NCBI RefSeq assembly: GCF_026013415.1
Contig: NZ_JAPDOK010000010.1
Coordinates: 1 to 64,000, forward strand
Source of the DNA: Sphingomonas caeni
GTDB taxonomy: Bacteria; Pseudomonadota; Alphaproteobacteria; Sphingomonadales; Sphingomonadaceae
Reading direction: 5' to 3'
Length of the DNA stretch: 64,000 bases
The notes below the pieces were generated by a model. That model had not been told where the DNA came from. It ran no database searches and saw nothing but the letters and a program-made list of their open reading frames with translations. Shown in pieces: positions 7,308 to 16,097 of the stretch. How positions within the stretch are numbered: the first letter of the stretch is position 1; each line of letters starts with the position of its first letter. Position numbers and translations under genes: made by a program.

Positions 7308-7397
7308 GGGAGCGACGGCGGTTGCGGTTTCCCACCAAACCGCTGCAGCAGAACGCCGGTCCCTCCCCCAGGCCGGGTTGCGCCCGCCGTCGCTCCC
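7308..7397 (+). promoter_or_regulatory. Nested stem-loop structure in the serS leader
   Basis: A perfect 14-bp inverted repeat (GGGAGCGACGGCGG at 7308-7321 with its complement at 7384-7397) encloses an independent hairpin (GCGGTTT, loop CCCACC, AAACCGC at 7324-7343). The outer right arm ends 17 bases before the serS start codon. There is no T-box sequence. The structure could control serS translation or transcription, or simply be a repeat between divergent genes. Confidence 0.45.
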
Positions 7398-7414
7398 GGT
7401 CATAGGCCTCGCCC

Positions 7415-8692
7415 ATGCACGACATTCGCGCCATTAGGGAAAATCCCGGACTTTTCGACGAGGGCCTGGCCAAGCGCGGGCTCGCGCCCATGGCCTCGCA
7501 ACTCGTTGAACTTGATCAGCGGCGGCGGGACAACATCGCTCACACTCAGTCGCTTCAGGCCGAGAGGAAGGAGCTTTCGCAGCGCTACGGACAGCTAAAG
7601 GCGCGTGGCGAAACTGTCCCCTCCGAGCTCGAACTTCGAGTGCAGTTCCTTAAGCAGCATGTGCCGCAGGCTGAGGAAGAAGAAGGCAAGCTTCAAAGCG
7701 AGTTAGATAGTCTGCTCGCCGCGATCCCCAACCTGCCGCTCGCCGATGTGCCCGAGGGCGCGGACGAGGAGAAGAATGCAGAGATGCATCTGATCGGCAG
7801 CCAGCCCGACTTCGATTTCGACCCCAAGGAGCATGACGCGATCGGCCCTGCCCTCGGCCTCGATTTCGAGACCGGCGCGGCGCTTGCCGGTTCGCGCTTC
7901 ACCTTCGTCCGCGGGTCCGCCGCCCGCCTCCACCGCGCACTCGGCCAGTTCATGCTCGATACGCTGACCCGCGATCACGGTTATGAGGAAGCCGTGGTGC
8001 CGCTGCTCGTCCGCGACGAGATCATGTTCGGCACCGGCCAGCTCCCCAAATTCGCCGAAGACAGCTTCCGCACCGAGGATGGCCGCTGGCTGATCCCCAC
8101 CAGCGAAGTCAGCCTGACCAACAGCGTGCGCGAGCAGATCCTGTCCGAAGCCGAGCTGCCGCTGCGCTTCACCGCGCTCACCCCCTGTTTCCGCTCCGAA
8201 GCCGGCGCAGCGGGGCGGGACACGCGCGGCTATATCCGCCAGCACCAGTTCGAAAAGGCCGAGATGGTCTCGATCACCACGCCCGAGACCAGCGACGCCG
8301 AGCATGAGCGGATGACCGCCTGTGCCGAGGATATCCTCACCAAGCTCGGCCTGCATTTCCGCCGGATGAAGCTGTGCACCGGCGACATGGGCTTCTCCGC
8401 CGCGCGCACCTACGACCTCGAAGTCTGGCTCCCCGGCCAGGCGCGCTACCGCGAGATTTCGAGCTGCTCGACCTGCACCGATTTCCAGGCGCGCCGCATG
8501 AACGCGCGATACCGGCCCGAGGGCGAGAAGGGCACGCGCTTCGTCCACACGCTCAACGGTTCGGGCCTCGCGGTCGGCCGCACGCTGGTCGCGGTGATCG
8601 AGAATTACCAGCAGGCGGATGGCTCGGTCGCGGTTCCGCAAGCGCTCCAGCCCTATCTGCGCGGGCTCAACCGGCTCGAACCCTCCGCATGA
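7415..8692 (+). CDS. serS: Seryl-tRNA synthetase
   Basis: A 425-residue class II synthetase that charges tRNA-Ser and, for later conversion, tRNA-Sec. The N-terminal long coiled-coil arm (about residues 28-98) contacts the tRNA variable arm. The catalytic core has motif 2 ([14 protein letters not shown], about 264) and motif 3 ([10 protein letters not shown] near the end). The arm is odd: from about 7430 to 7710 the codons are unlike the genome (repeated CTT, plus TTA, CTA, AGG, GGA, ACT, AGT, GTT), while from IPNLP onward the usual GC-rich choice returns. This suggests a recombined or transferred 5' segment in an otherwise native gene. Confidence 0.97.
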   Translation: MHDIRAIRENPGLFDEGLAKRGLAPMASQLVELDQRRRDNIAHTQSLQAERKELSQRYGQLKARGETVPSELELRVQFLKQHVPQAEEEEGKLQSELDSLLAAIPNLPLADVPEGADEEKNAEMHLIGSQPDFDFDPKEHDAIGPALGLDFETGAALAGSRFTFVRGSAARLHRALGQFMLDTLTRDHGYEEAVVPLLVRDEIMFGTGQLPKFAEDSFRTEDGRWLIPTSEVSLTNSVREQILSEAELPLRFTALTPCFRSEAGAAGRDTRGYIRQHQFEKAEMVSITTPETSDAEHERMTACAEDILTKLGLHFRRMKLCTGDMGFSAARTYDLEVWLPGQARYREISSCSTCTDFQARRMNARYRPEGEKGTRFVHTLNGSGLAVGRTLVAVIENYQQADGSVAVPQALQPYLRGLNRLEPSA

Positions 8693-8753
8693 CATCTGAG
8701 TGACGCGCGCCACCGCGTGCGATATGAAGCGGGCGGGAGTTGGGGAAAGGGCG

Positions 8754-9824
8754 ATGGGGAGAAGGGCATATCTGCTGCCGGTCGCGCTGATGCTGCTGTC
8801 CGGCTGCATTCCGCGCATGGCCAGCGAGCGCTACGAGCCCGCGCCGCCGGAGCGCACGGTGCCGCGCCCGACGGCCACGCCGACTCCGCGCCCCGGCCTT
8901 CAGCTTGAGCCCGGCACGATCCCCAATGGGCAGCAAAGCTGGGAAATGCGCCCCGTCACCCCCGATGCGCGCGAGGTGCCGGCGAGCACCTATGTGGTCC
9001 GCAACGGGGATTCGCTCCGCCTGATCGCGGTCAAGACCGGCGCCGGATCCGAAGCGATCGCGCGCGCCAACGGGCTCGCCCCGCCCTATACGATCCAGCC
9101 GGGCCAGCGGCTCCAGATCCCCGCGGGCCGCTATCATATCGTCCGCGACGGCGAGACCGGGATCGCGATCGCGCGCGCCTATGGCGTCGACTGGGGCCGC
9201 GTCGTCACGGTCAACTATCTGGAAGAGCCCTATATCCTGCGCACCGGGCAGCGCATCCTGATCCCCGATGCCGGGCCGGAGACGCTCGAGCAGCGCGCCG
9301 CGCGCTTCCATCTCGACATCGACGATATCGTGACGGGCGGCCAGCCCGCGCTCGCCGCCAACCAGCGCCCGCGCACGCCCACCACCTCGCCCAGCCGCCC
9401 CCTGCCCCCGACCGCCACCGTCGCCACCCCGGCGCGGCTCAGCACCCCGTTCCAATGGCCGGTGCAGGGAACCGTGGTTAAACGCTTCGGCCCCGGCGCC
9501 AGCGGCGAGGTCAATGACGGGATCAAGATCGCGGTCCCGCTCGACACCCCGATCCTCGCCGCGGCGGACGGTGTGGTCGCCTATGCCGGGGGTGATATCC
9601 CCGCGCTCGGCGGGCTCGTCATCCTGCGCCATGGCGATGCCTGGACGACGGTCTATGGCCATGCCGGCCAGATCCTCGTGCGCCGCGGCCAATCGGTGAA
9701 GCGCGGCCAGATGATCGCGCTTTCGGGCAATTCGGGCTTCGCCGCGGACCGGCCCGAGGTGCATTTCGAGATCCGCCAGGGCCGCACGCCCGTCGATCCG
9801 CTCCCGAGGCTCCCGGCGCGCTGA
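8754..9824 (+). CDS. nlpD: LysM/M23 lipoprotein, NlpD-like amidase activator
   Basis: A 356-residue lipoprotein: signal peptide with lipobox LSGC (C18), Pro/Thr-rich linker, two LysM peptidoglycan-binding repeats (about 79-122 and 125-170), a second Pro/Thr linker and a C-terminal M23 domain (about 250-352). The first zinc ligand expected in LytM peptidases is replaced (NDGIKIA where active enzymes have HxGxD), although VHFEIR and YGHAG remain. This degenerate site is typical of NlpD/EnvC-type activators of cell-division amidases, so catalysis is unlikely. Start ATG 8754 follows GGGGAAAGGG; an in-frame GTG at 8700 is less likely. Confidence 0.85.
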   Translation: MGRRAYLLPVALMLLSGCIPRMASERYEPAPPERTVPRPTATPTPRPGLQLEPGTIPNGQQSWEMRPVTPDAREVPASTYVVRNGDSLRLIAVKTGAGSEAIARANGLAPPYTIQPGQRLQIPAGRYHIVRDGETGIAIARAYGVDWGRVVTVNYLEEPYILRTGQRILIPDAGPETLEQRAARFHLDIDDIVTGGQPALAANQRPRTPTTSPSRPLPPTATVATPARLSTPFQWPVQGTVVKRFGPGASGEVNDGIKIAVPLDTPILAAADGVVAYAGGDIPALGGLVILRHGDAWTTVYGHAGQILVRRGQSVKRGQMIALSGNSGFAADRPEVHFEIRQGRTPVDPLPRLPAR

Positions 9825-10168
9825 TGCCGGAGCGCATCCTCCCGATCGCGATGCTGATCGCGTCGAACATCTTCATGACCTTCGCCTGGTACGGCCATCT
9901 GCGCTTCAAGGCCGCGCCGTTGCTGCTGGTCATCCTCGTCAGCTGGGCGATCGCGCTGCCCGAATATATCCTCGCGGTGCCCGCCAACCGCTGGGGCAGC
10001 AGCGTCTATTCGCCCGCGCAATTGAAGGCGATCCAGGAGGTGGTGACGCTCACCGTCTTCGCGGGCTTCTCGATCCTCTATCTGGGCCAGAAGATCACGC
10101 TCAACCATGCGATCGGCTTCGCGCTGATCGCGGCGGGCGCGTGGTTCGTGTTCCGCGCGCCTGCCTGA
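9824..10168 (+). CDS. DMT-superfamily DUF486 membrane protein
   Basis: A 114-residue inner-membrane protein with four hydrophobic helices. It has the family marks TFAWYGHL (about residues 19-26), ILVSWAIALPEYILAVPANRWG (about 38-59) and YSPAQLKAIQEVVTL. DUF486 proteins are small drug/metabolite-transporter relatives without proven substrate. The start codon overlaps the end of the NlpD-like gene, so the two are probably translationally coupled in one operon with serS upstream. Confidence 0.9.
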   Translation: MPERILPIAMLIASNIFMTFAWYGHLRFKAAPLLLVILVSWAIALPEYILAVPANRWGSSVYSPAQLKAIQEVVTLTVFAGFSILYLGQKITLNHAIGFALIAAGAWFVFRAPA

Positions 10169-10228
10169 ATGGACTGGACACGGGCGCGCTAGGCCATAGG
10201 CTGACGTCGAGATAGCCGGGGCAAAAAG

Positions 10229-10567
10229 ATGATTTTTCTGACGATCCTCGCCAGCGCAACGATGGTTCAGCCACAGGCTGCGCCTTGCGGCCCGCCGCCG
10301 AACGGCAGCCGCCCATGGGTCAGCAGCGCCGACTATCCGCGCGAGGCCCGGCGCAAGAACATGCGCGGTGTGGTGACGTTCAGGCTGGAGGTTTCAGCTG
10401 CGGGCTGCCCTACCGCGTGCACGATCGTGAAATCCTCCGGCTACCCGCTTCTCGACGACACCACCTGCGAGCTGATGCTCGCACGCGCCCGGTTCAAACC
10501 GAAGTTGGATGCGGACGGGCAACCGGTCGCGGCAAGCGTGACCAAGCAATTTAGCTGGGATTTCTAG
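10229..10567 (+). CDS. Secreted TonB C-terminal-domain protein
   Basis: A 112-residue protein with a short N-terminal hydrophobic signal (MIFLTILASATM) and then a TonB_C-like domain (about 30-110). The SADYPREARRKNMRGVVTFRLEV start and the SSGYPLLDDTTCELMLARARFKP core (about 70-92) are typical of TonB/TonB-like proteins that touch outer-membrane receptors or act as periplasmic modules. The usual long Pro-rich linker and cytoplasmic anchor are missing, so it is not a full TonB. Four cysteines (C20, C60, C64, C81) could form disulfides. Confidence 0.8.
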   Translation: MIFLTILASATMVQPQAAPCGPPPNGSRPWVSSADYPREARRKNMRGVVTFRLEVSAAGCPTACTIVKSSGYPLLDDTTCELMLARARFKPKLDADGQPVAASVTKQFSWDF

Positions 10568-10627
10568 CCGGCTTGGCGCCGGATCCAAGCCGATTGGACC
10601 TCGCTTGCCGGAGCGGAATGGGCCCGA

Positions 10628-11032
10628 TCAGCTCAGCAGGCTCAGCACCGCCCCCATCGCGAGAAAGGCGAAGAACCAGTGGCCTGCGTCGATCAGGATC
10701 AGGTTCCGGCTGGCTTGCTGGTAGAGATAATTGACCAGCATTGACGGGATCACGAAGCCCAGCGCGATCCCGCCCGCGATCAGCAGCGTCCCGGTCAACG
10801 GCGGATAGTGATACGTTCCGAGCACATGATCGAGGATGAACGCCATGAACAGATCGAGCAGGAAGGTAATGCCGAACAGCAGCTTCACATTGCCCTTCTG
10901 CATCGAATCGGGGGTCACCCCGCGCGCGGCCATCCAGAGTTTGCCGAACAATGCGCTGTACCAAACGCCGCCCACCATGAACGCGGCCACGCCCGCGGCG
11001 ATCACTGCCAACCAGTGAATCTCGGTCCCCAT
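10628..11032 (-). CDS. DUF1761 membrane protein
   Basis: A 134-residue protein with four membrane helices and the DUF1761 signature GGVWYSALFGKLWM near residues 22-35. The middle carries a hydrophobic pair FGITFLLDLFMAFILDHVLG. Function of the family is not known. The start at ATG 11032 is preferred because GGAGGGG lies just upstream; an ATG at 11047 would place that site inside the gene. It faces rimO across 99 bases. Confidence 0.85.
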   Translation of the reverse strand: MGTEIHWLAVIAAGVAAFMVGGVWYSALFGKLWMAARGVTPDSMQKGNVKLLFGITFLLDLFMAFILDHVLGTYHYPPLTGTLLIAGGIALGFVIPSMLVNYLYQQASRNLILIDAGHWFFAFLAMGAVLSLLS

Positions 11033-11131
11033 TTGCCCCTCCGTCATTCTTGTTTCGGATGGGGCACGATAAACCTGCGGAAACCCCTCAGCTAGCTTTT
11101 TCCCGCGAAACGCCTATGTGCGCGGCCAATC

Positions 11132-12460
11132 ATGGCAACCAGACTTCCCGAAGCCCCTCGCGTGGGCATGGTCTCCTTGGGCTGTCCCAAGAACCTCGTC
11201 GACAGCGAGCGCATCCTCACCAAGCTCCGCTCGGACGGCTATTCGATGTCGCCCGATTATGCCGGCGCCGACGTGGTGCTGGTCAATACTTGCGGCTTTC
11301 TCGACAGCGCCAAGGAGGAGTCGCTCGAGGCGATCGGCGAGGCGATCGCCGAGAATGGCCGCGTCATCGTCACCGGCTGCTTCGGCAAGGAGGCCGAGGT
11401 GATCCGCGCGCGCTTCCCCCAGGTACTCGCGATCAGCGGCGCGCAGCAATATGAGGAGGTCGTCGGCGCCGTCCACGAAGCCGCGCCGATGCCGGCCAAC
11501 GCCTTCCTCAACCTGGTGCCTGAGGCGGGACTCAAGCTCACCCCGCGCCACTACAGCTATCTGAAGATCTCGGAGGGGTGCAACCATCGCTGCGCCTTCT
11601 GCATCATCCCCTCGATCCGCGGCGACCTGGTCAGCCGCCGCCCCGACGCGATCCTGCGCGAGGCCGAGAAGCTGGTCGAGGCGGGGACCAAGGAGCTGCT
11701 GGTCATCAGCCAGGACACGTCCGCGTACGGCGTCGATATCCGCAAGGAGCCGCGCATGTGGAAGGGCCACGAGGTGGTGCCCCACATGACCGATCTCGCC
11801 CGCGAACTGGGCAAGATCGCGCCGTGGGTGCGACTCCATTATGTCTACCCCTACCCGCATGTCGACCAGGTCATCCCGCTGATGGCCGAGGGGCTGGTGC
11901 TCCCCTATCTCGACATCCCCTTCCAGCACGCCAGCCCGCGCGTCCTGCGCACGATGCGCCGCCCCGCCAACGAGGCGAAGGTGCTCGAACGGCTCAAGAG
12001 CTGGCGCGAGATCTGCCCCGACATCACGATCCGCTCTACCTTCGTCGTCGGCTTCCCCGGCGAGACCGAGGCGGATTTCCAGTATCTGCTCGACTGGATC
12101 GACGAAGCCCAGCTCGATCGCGTCGGCGCCTTCCGCTTCGAGCCGGTCGAGGGCGCCGCCGCCAACGCGCTCCCCGACCCGGTGCCCGAGGAGGTCAAGG
12201 AAGAGCGCTACGCCCGGGTGATGGAAAAGACCGCGGCGATCTCGGCCGCCAAGCTCCAGGCCAAGATCGGCCGCACGCTCGAGGTGATCATCGATGCGGT
12301 CGAGGGTGAAGGCGCCACCGGCCGCTCACAGGCCGACGCGCCCGAGATCGACGGCGAAGTCCATCTCCGTGACGCCGGGCATCTGAAGCAGGGCGACATC
12401 CTGCGGGTCGAGATCGAGGATGCCGACGAGCACGACCTGTTCGGCGTGCCCGTCGGTTAG
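11132..12460 (+). CDS. rimO: Ribosomal protein S12 methylthiotransferase
   Basis: A 442-residue radical-SAM enzyme that adds a methylthio group to the conserved aspartate of ribosomal protein S12. The N-terminal UPF0004 domain carries cysteines C18, C54 and C83 for the auxiliary [4Fe-4S] cluster. The radical-SAM motif is CNHRCAFC (C150, C154, C157). The C-terminal TRAM domain (about 372-440) includes [24 protein letters not shown]. The [10 protein letters not shown] start and YPYPHVD region identify RimO rather than MiaB. The TAG stop lies inside the left arm of the palindrome that follows. Confidence 0.97.
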   Translation: MATRLPEAPRVGMVSLGCPKNLVDSERILTKLRSDGYSMSPDYAGADVVLVNTCGFLDSAKEESLEAIGEAIAENGRVIVTGCFGKEAEVIRARFPQVLAISGAQQYEEVVGAVHEAAPMPANAFLNLVPEAGLKLTPRHYSYLKISEGCNHRCAFCIIPSIRGDLVSRRPDAILREAEKLVEAGTKELLVISQDTSAYGVDIRKEPRMWKGHEVVPHMTDLARELGKIAPWVRLHYVYPYPHVDQVIPLMAEGLVLPYLDIPFQHASPRVLRTMRRPANEAKVLERLKSWREICPDITIRSTFVVGFPGETEADFQYLLDWIDEAQLDRVGAFRFEPVEGAAANALPDPVPEEVKEERYARVMEKTAAISAAKLQAKIGRTLEVIIDAVEGEGATGRSQADAPEIDGEVHLRDAGHLKQGDILRVEIEDADEHDLFGVPVG

Positions 12461-12623
12461 GGTCCGAACTCAATGCCCGCGATGGCCATGATCGCCCTGT
12501 GAGAGGCGCTGGCAAGGAACGGTGCGCAGCCGCGTAGCTGAAGCTACGCGCAAGCAGCGGTGACGCAGCCAGCGCCTCTCACAGGACGACCCCTTCGGGG
12601 CGGGCATTGAGTTCGGACCCTAA
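12457..12623. repeat. 167-bp nested palindrome between convergent rimO and the dihaem protein gene
   Basis: Three perfect stems are nested. Outer arms are 12457-12480 with 12600-12623 (24 bp), middle arms 12496-12513 with 12568-12585 (18 bp), and a central 9-bp hairpin is at 12531-12550 (CGCGTAGCT and AGCTACGCG). A small CCCC-TTCG-GGGG hairpin sits beside the right outer arm (12590-12600). The left arm includes the rimO stop codon and the right arm ends 2 bases before the end of the opposing gene. It would fold as a cruciform in DNA or a long hairpin in RNA and may be a mobile miniature element or a two-way terminator. Confidence 0.85.
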
Positions 12624-12625
12624 CC

Positions 12626-14989
12626 TCAGGGCATAGCGGTCCGCGCGGCGATGGTTTTCGCATAGCCCGCGGGCACGTTCGGATCGCCCATCACCATCGT
12701 GTCGAACACGCACTCGTTAAACGCGGCCTTGTTGCCCTTGAACTTGCTGCACAGTTGCTCCGCCCGTTCGCGCGGGATCGGCCGGATCGTCGGCTTGCCC
12801 GGACCCGGGATCGACGGCACCGTCGTCGCAGAGCAAAGCGTGCCCACGTGCGGCCAGGCCGGATCGGTGAAGGTCGCGGTCGAGGTGCCGGGCGCATAGT
12901 CGAACATGCTGGTCGCCGGAGTCACCCGCCACGCATTGGCGAAGGTCTGGTTGAGCAGCAGGTCGCGCGCGGGGATCGTTCCCGGCGCCGCGCCGAACCG
13001 CGTGCCGGTGGGCCCCAGCGGCAACCATTGCCCCGCCAGGATATGCCCCATCAGCCCCTCGCGCGCGGGCGAATTGGTCACCTCGACATCGAGATACCAA
13101 TAGCCCTGCGACGACCAGAAGATCGGCGTGATCACCACGCGCGTCCCGTCCGCCGCATAGGCCGAGACCCCGCTTCCCGAGGCCGGGGTGACGATGCGGT
13201 TGCCGCCGCCCAGATCGATGCCTTTGCTCGGGATCGTCGTCACCTTGCCGTCGACGCGCAGCAAGGTCCGCTCGCCGGTCGACTGATAGCTGACCCGGTG
13301 CCTGCCCAGCCGGACCGCGGCAGCGGTGTTGAGGCTCACGCAGCTCTGCAGTCCGGTATAGGGATTGGGGTTGGGGATGAAGGTGGTGGTCACCGGCGTC
13401 TGACGCGTCTGCAGCTCGAACCCCGTGGCCGAATTGCGCAGCGCGGTGAACTCGCCCGCCGGCTGGAAATCATAGTTGACTGCATTGACGGTGCTCAGAT
13501 GCGGGTCGCCGCGGTCCGATCCGCCATTGGGGTTGCCGGTGCCGGGCTCGAGACACCAGTTTCGGAAATCGATCACCTCGGGATCGCTCAGCGAGCTTCC
13601 CGGCGGCGCGCCCTGCGGCATGGTCCGCTCGACCGCCTGTTTGAGGATGGTGTTGCAATAGCCTGACGGGTCCTGGAGCGTGCCGTTGAGCGCGGTCGAG
13701 AGGTGCGGGAAGCGGCCGGCGCGGGTCGGGCCCTGGCGGTGGCAGCCGACACAGGCGCCGGGGACCAAAGGCTCGGCGTGCGACAGGTCGTTCTGCGGCC
13801 AGGACGCGGCCACGATCGGATCATAGCGCTGCGGCGGCATCATCGGCAGCGTGGTTCGCAGGTCCGCCATGGTCTTGCCGGGGGCGATCGTGACGAGGGG
13901 ATGGATGATATAGGGGTTCTCGCCGGCATGGCAGTCGGTGCAGACGCCGCCGGTGCCATTCTCCAGCCCCGCGCCGCCGGCCTGGAACTTGCCGCTGGGA
14001 TTGATCCCGAGATTGGCGACCCCGATCGGAATCTGCTCGGTCGCACCGAAATTGAAGCCCTTGGGCTTCATCGTCACCGGATCGAATTTCTGATTGTCCC
14101 AGATGCACACCTTGGAGGTGGTCCGGCTGAGGCAGATCACCCCATCGAGCTTGACCACCGTCTTGCTGTTGTCGGTATAGCGCGGCAGCGCGATGCACAC
14201 CCCCTTGGACGAGGTGAAGCTGCGGATCTCGGCGGGCGTGCCGGTGATGAACTGGTCGGCCGGGGGGATCGAGCCCTCGATCTTCCAGCCGGCGGTGCCG
14301 TTGGTGTCCATCACGTTGATCGTCGGCGGTTTCGGCACGTCGTTCGCCGCGTCCGTGCATTGGTCGATATAGGGCTGGCCCTCGTTGGTGGTCGGCAACA
14401 GCAGCGCGTTGACCGCGTCGGCGAGCATCGCCGATCCGGCGCCCCCGCCCCGCTTCGCGCCGACCCTGAATTCGGGGGAGTCGAGCATCCGCGCCACTTC
14501 GGGATCGAGCTGGTAGAGCCCGCCATCCTGCTTGGGCTGCACGCCCGGAACGGGCAGGCGGAAGTTGAGCTCATATCCGATCGCGTTGATCTTGCCGATC
14601 GTGCGGTTGTCGGCGGCGGCGCGGGGCGCGTTGACGATCAGCCATTCGAGCGAGCGCTGCCGGACGATCAGGCGCGCCTGTCCTTCGGCCTTGATGGTGG
14701 AAAGCCGCCGGTCGAACGTCGCGAATGCCGCCTTGCCCTTCGAATCGAGGCTGCGCGACAGCTTGGCCCGGTACCAGTCCTGCGCCTTGGCCACCCATTC
14801 GGCGGTGGGCACGATCTGCTTGCCATCGCGTTCGAAAAACGCGCCATGGCCGATATAGGCGATCGGCTCCTCGCCCTGCGCTTGCGCCGACAGGCTGCTC
14901 GACATGCCGAACATCCCCGCCATGGCGCCCAGCGCCAGCACGCCGCCCAGCGGAACGAAGCGGATAAGCTTGGATGAAATAATAGCCAT
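12626..14989 (-). CDS. Secreted dihaem cytochrome c fused to a vWD-like domain
   Basis: A 787-residue exported protein with an N-terminal signal/anchor (residues 8-38, cleavage likely near AQA). The first 340 residues match nothing I recognise. Two c-type haem motifs follow: CTDCH (C350, C353, H354) and CVGCH (C413, C416, H417). A segment starting GDPHLST (494) with YDFQPAGEF (506-514) matches the opening of von Willebrand factor type D domains and runs to about 660. The C-terminal 120 residues contain four cysteines and a Pro-rich part. Periplasmic or outer-surface electron transfer is suggested; the partner is unknown. The gene stands alone. Confidence 0.75.
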   Translation of the reverse strand: MAIISSKLIRFVPLGGVLALGAMAGMFGMSSSLSAQAQGEEPIAYIGHGAFFERDGKQIVPTAEWVAKAQDWYRAKLSRSLDSKGKAAFATFDRRLSTIKAEGQARLIVRQRSLEWLIVNAPRAAADNRTIGKINAIGYELNFRLPVPGVQPKQDGGLYQLDPEVARMLDSPEFRVGAKRGGGAGSAMLADAVNALLLPTTNEGQPYIDQCTDAANDVPKPPTINVMDTNGTAGWKIEGSIPPADQFITGTPAEIRSFTSSKGVCIALPRYTDNSKTVVKLDGVICLSRTTSKVCIWDNQKFDPVTMKPKGFNFGATEQIPIGVANLGINPSGKFQAGGAGLENGTGGVCTDCHAGENPYIIHPLVTIAPGKTMADLRTTLPMMPPQRYDPIVAASWPQNDLSHAEPLVPGACVGCHRQGPTRAGRFPHLSTALNGTLQDPSGYCNTILKQAVERTMPQGAPPGSSLSDPEVIDFRNWCLEPGTGNPNGGSDRGDPHLSTVNAVNYDFQPAGEFTALRNSATGFELQTRQTPVTTTFIPNPNPYTGLQSCVSLNTAAAVRLGRHRVSYQSTGERTLLRVDGKVTTIPSKGIDLGGGNRIVTPASGSGVSAYAADGTRVVITPIFWSSQGYWYLDVEVTNSPAREGLMGHILAGQWLPLGPTGTRFGAAPGTIPARDLLLNQTFANAWRVTPATSMFDYAPGTSTATFTDPAWPHVGTLCSATTVPSIPGPGKPTIRPIPRERAEQLCSKFKGNKAAFNECVFDTMVMGDPNVPAGYAKTIAARTAMP

Positions 14990-15214
14990 TGGACCACTCC
15001 TGCCAGAGCGCGACCCCGGACTCGAAATTCCAAATTTCTATTTCCGCTACATTATCCTGTGGCAAGTATTGCCGTCAACGATGGAATCGAAAGACTCCAT
15101 GACAATTTCGTTACACAGAATAATCGACGCAAATAACATCATGATTATTGCGCGTATAAGTATAAGCTTGGGCCGATAAGCCCCTGTATCGCCTCGCTGC
15201 GCCCAGCATTCGCG

Positions 15215-15997
15215 CTAGTCGAAAATCTCCGCCTCAGCTTCGGGATCAGGATCGAAGGCGCCGCTCGCCTTGCGGATCAGGAAGAGGATCGCGACGACGG
15301 GAATCGCGAATTGCAGCAGGGGGCCGCCTTGCAGGTCCAGCTGAAAATAGGCCGCGCCCAGCACCAGGAACGAGATCGGGGCCACGCCCATCATGCCCGT
15401 CTCCCAGGCCAGCGTGAAGGTGACGAACGAGAAGAGGCAGCCGATGGCCCAGAGCCATTTGAGCTTGAGCCCTCGCGTACGGAGCACCTGGACGAAGCCC
15501 ATCAGCGACAGCCCCACCGCCAGCGCCATCGCGAACAGCCAGAAATAATGCGCCGGCCCCGCTCGCGCGAAGCTGAAGCCGCTCGGCGCGTGATCGACCG
15601 GCCAGACCCGGTACCCCGCGAACACGGTCTCGCGCGGAGGCGCGACGCGCAACGTGATCTGTACGATCGCCCAGCGGTCGCCGCTGCCGACCTCATAGTT
15701 GAAGCTCTTGAGCGTGGTGGTGACCCCGTCCACGGTCGTGCTCCGCATCGCCATGGTCTTGAGCGCCATCTCACCCCGCGGCACCATCGGCTTGATCTTC
15801 GCCAGGGATTCCGGAGTGAGTTCGTCCCGCAGCGGCGGATCGATCATCCGGTCGAGCGTCTGATAGTCGCCCGCGGCGAGCGCCTTGGCCGCCTCGAGCG
15901 CCATCGTGCGCTCTTCTGGCGTGCTCATGCGCTCGATCATCTGCTCGGCCGAGCAGCCCGCCAGAAACAGCAACAGGATCACGATCGTGCGGCGCAT
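15215..15997 (-). CDS. Lipoprotein with polytopic membrane C-terminal half, unknown
   Basis: A 260-residue protein that starts with a lipoprotein-type signal (LLLFLAGC, C15). A soluble domain of about 130 residues resembles small DUF4019/DUF3887-type alpha-beta modules in style (DYQTLDRMIDPPLRDELTPE). Four hydrophobic helices follow from about residue 148 to 245. A lipidated N-terminus followed by several membrane spans is unusual. The tail is acidic (DPDPEAEAEIFD). Function unknown. The 225-base gap to the dihaem gene on the same strand is AT-rich and shows no gene. Confidence 0.65.
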   Translation of the reverse strand: MRRTIVILLLFLAGCSAEQMIERMSTPEERTMALEAAKALAAGDYQTLDRMIDPPLRDELTPESLAKIKPMVPRGEMALKTMAMRSTTVDGVTTTLKSFNYEVGSGDRWAIVQITLRVAPPRETVFAGYRVWPVDHAPSGFSFARAGPAHYFWLFAMALAVGLSLMGFVQVLRTRGLKLKWLWAIGCLFSFVTFTLAWETGMMGVAPISFLVLGAAYFQLDLQGGPLLQFAIPVVAILFLIRKASGAFDPDPEAEAEIFD

Positions 15998-16097
15998 GGT
16001 ATCCCCCCGCGCCCGCCTGTGAGCGCACGACGACCCTAACCCAGCCGCCGGGCGACCGCCACTAGCCGCGGCGCGCGGCGACTCTTACACCGGCGCA

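Noticed and set aside
7308..7397. T-box riboswitch before serS
   Set aside because: No T-box consensus or specifier-loop layout is present, and T-boxes are not typical of this bacterial group.
15090..15140. AATAATC...GATTATT inverted repeat upstream of the dihaem gene
   Set aside because: Seven-base arms in an AT-rich stretch are expected by chance; no other supporting signal.
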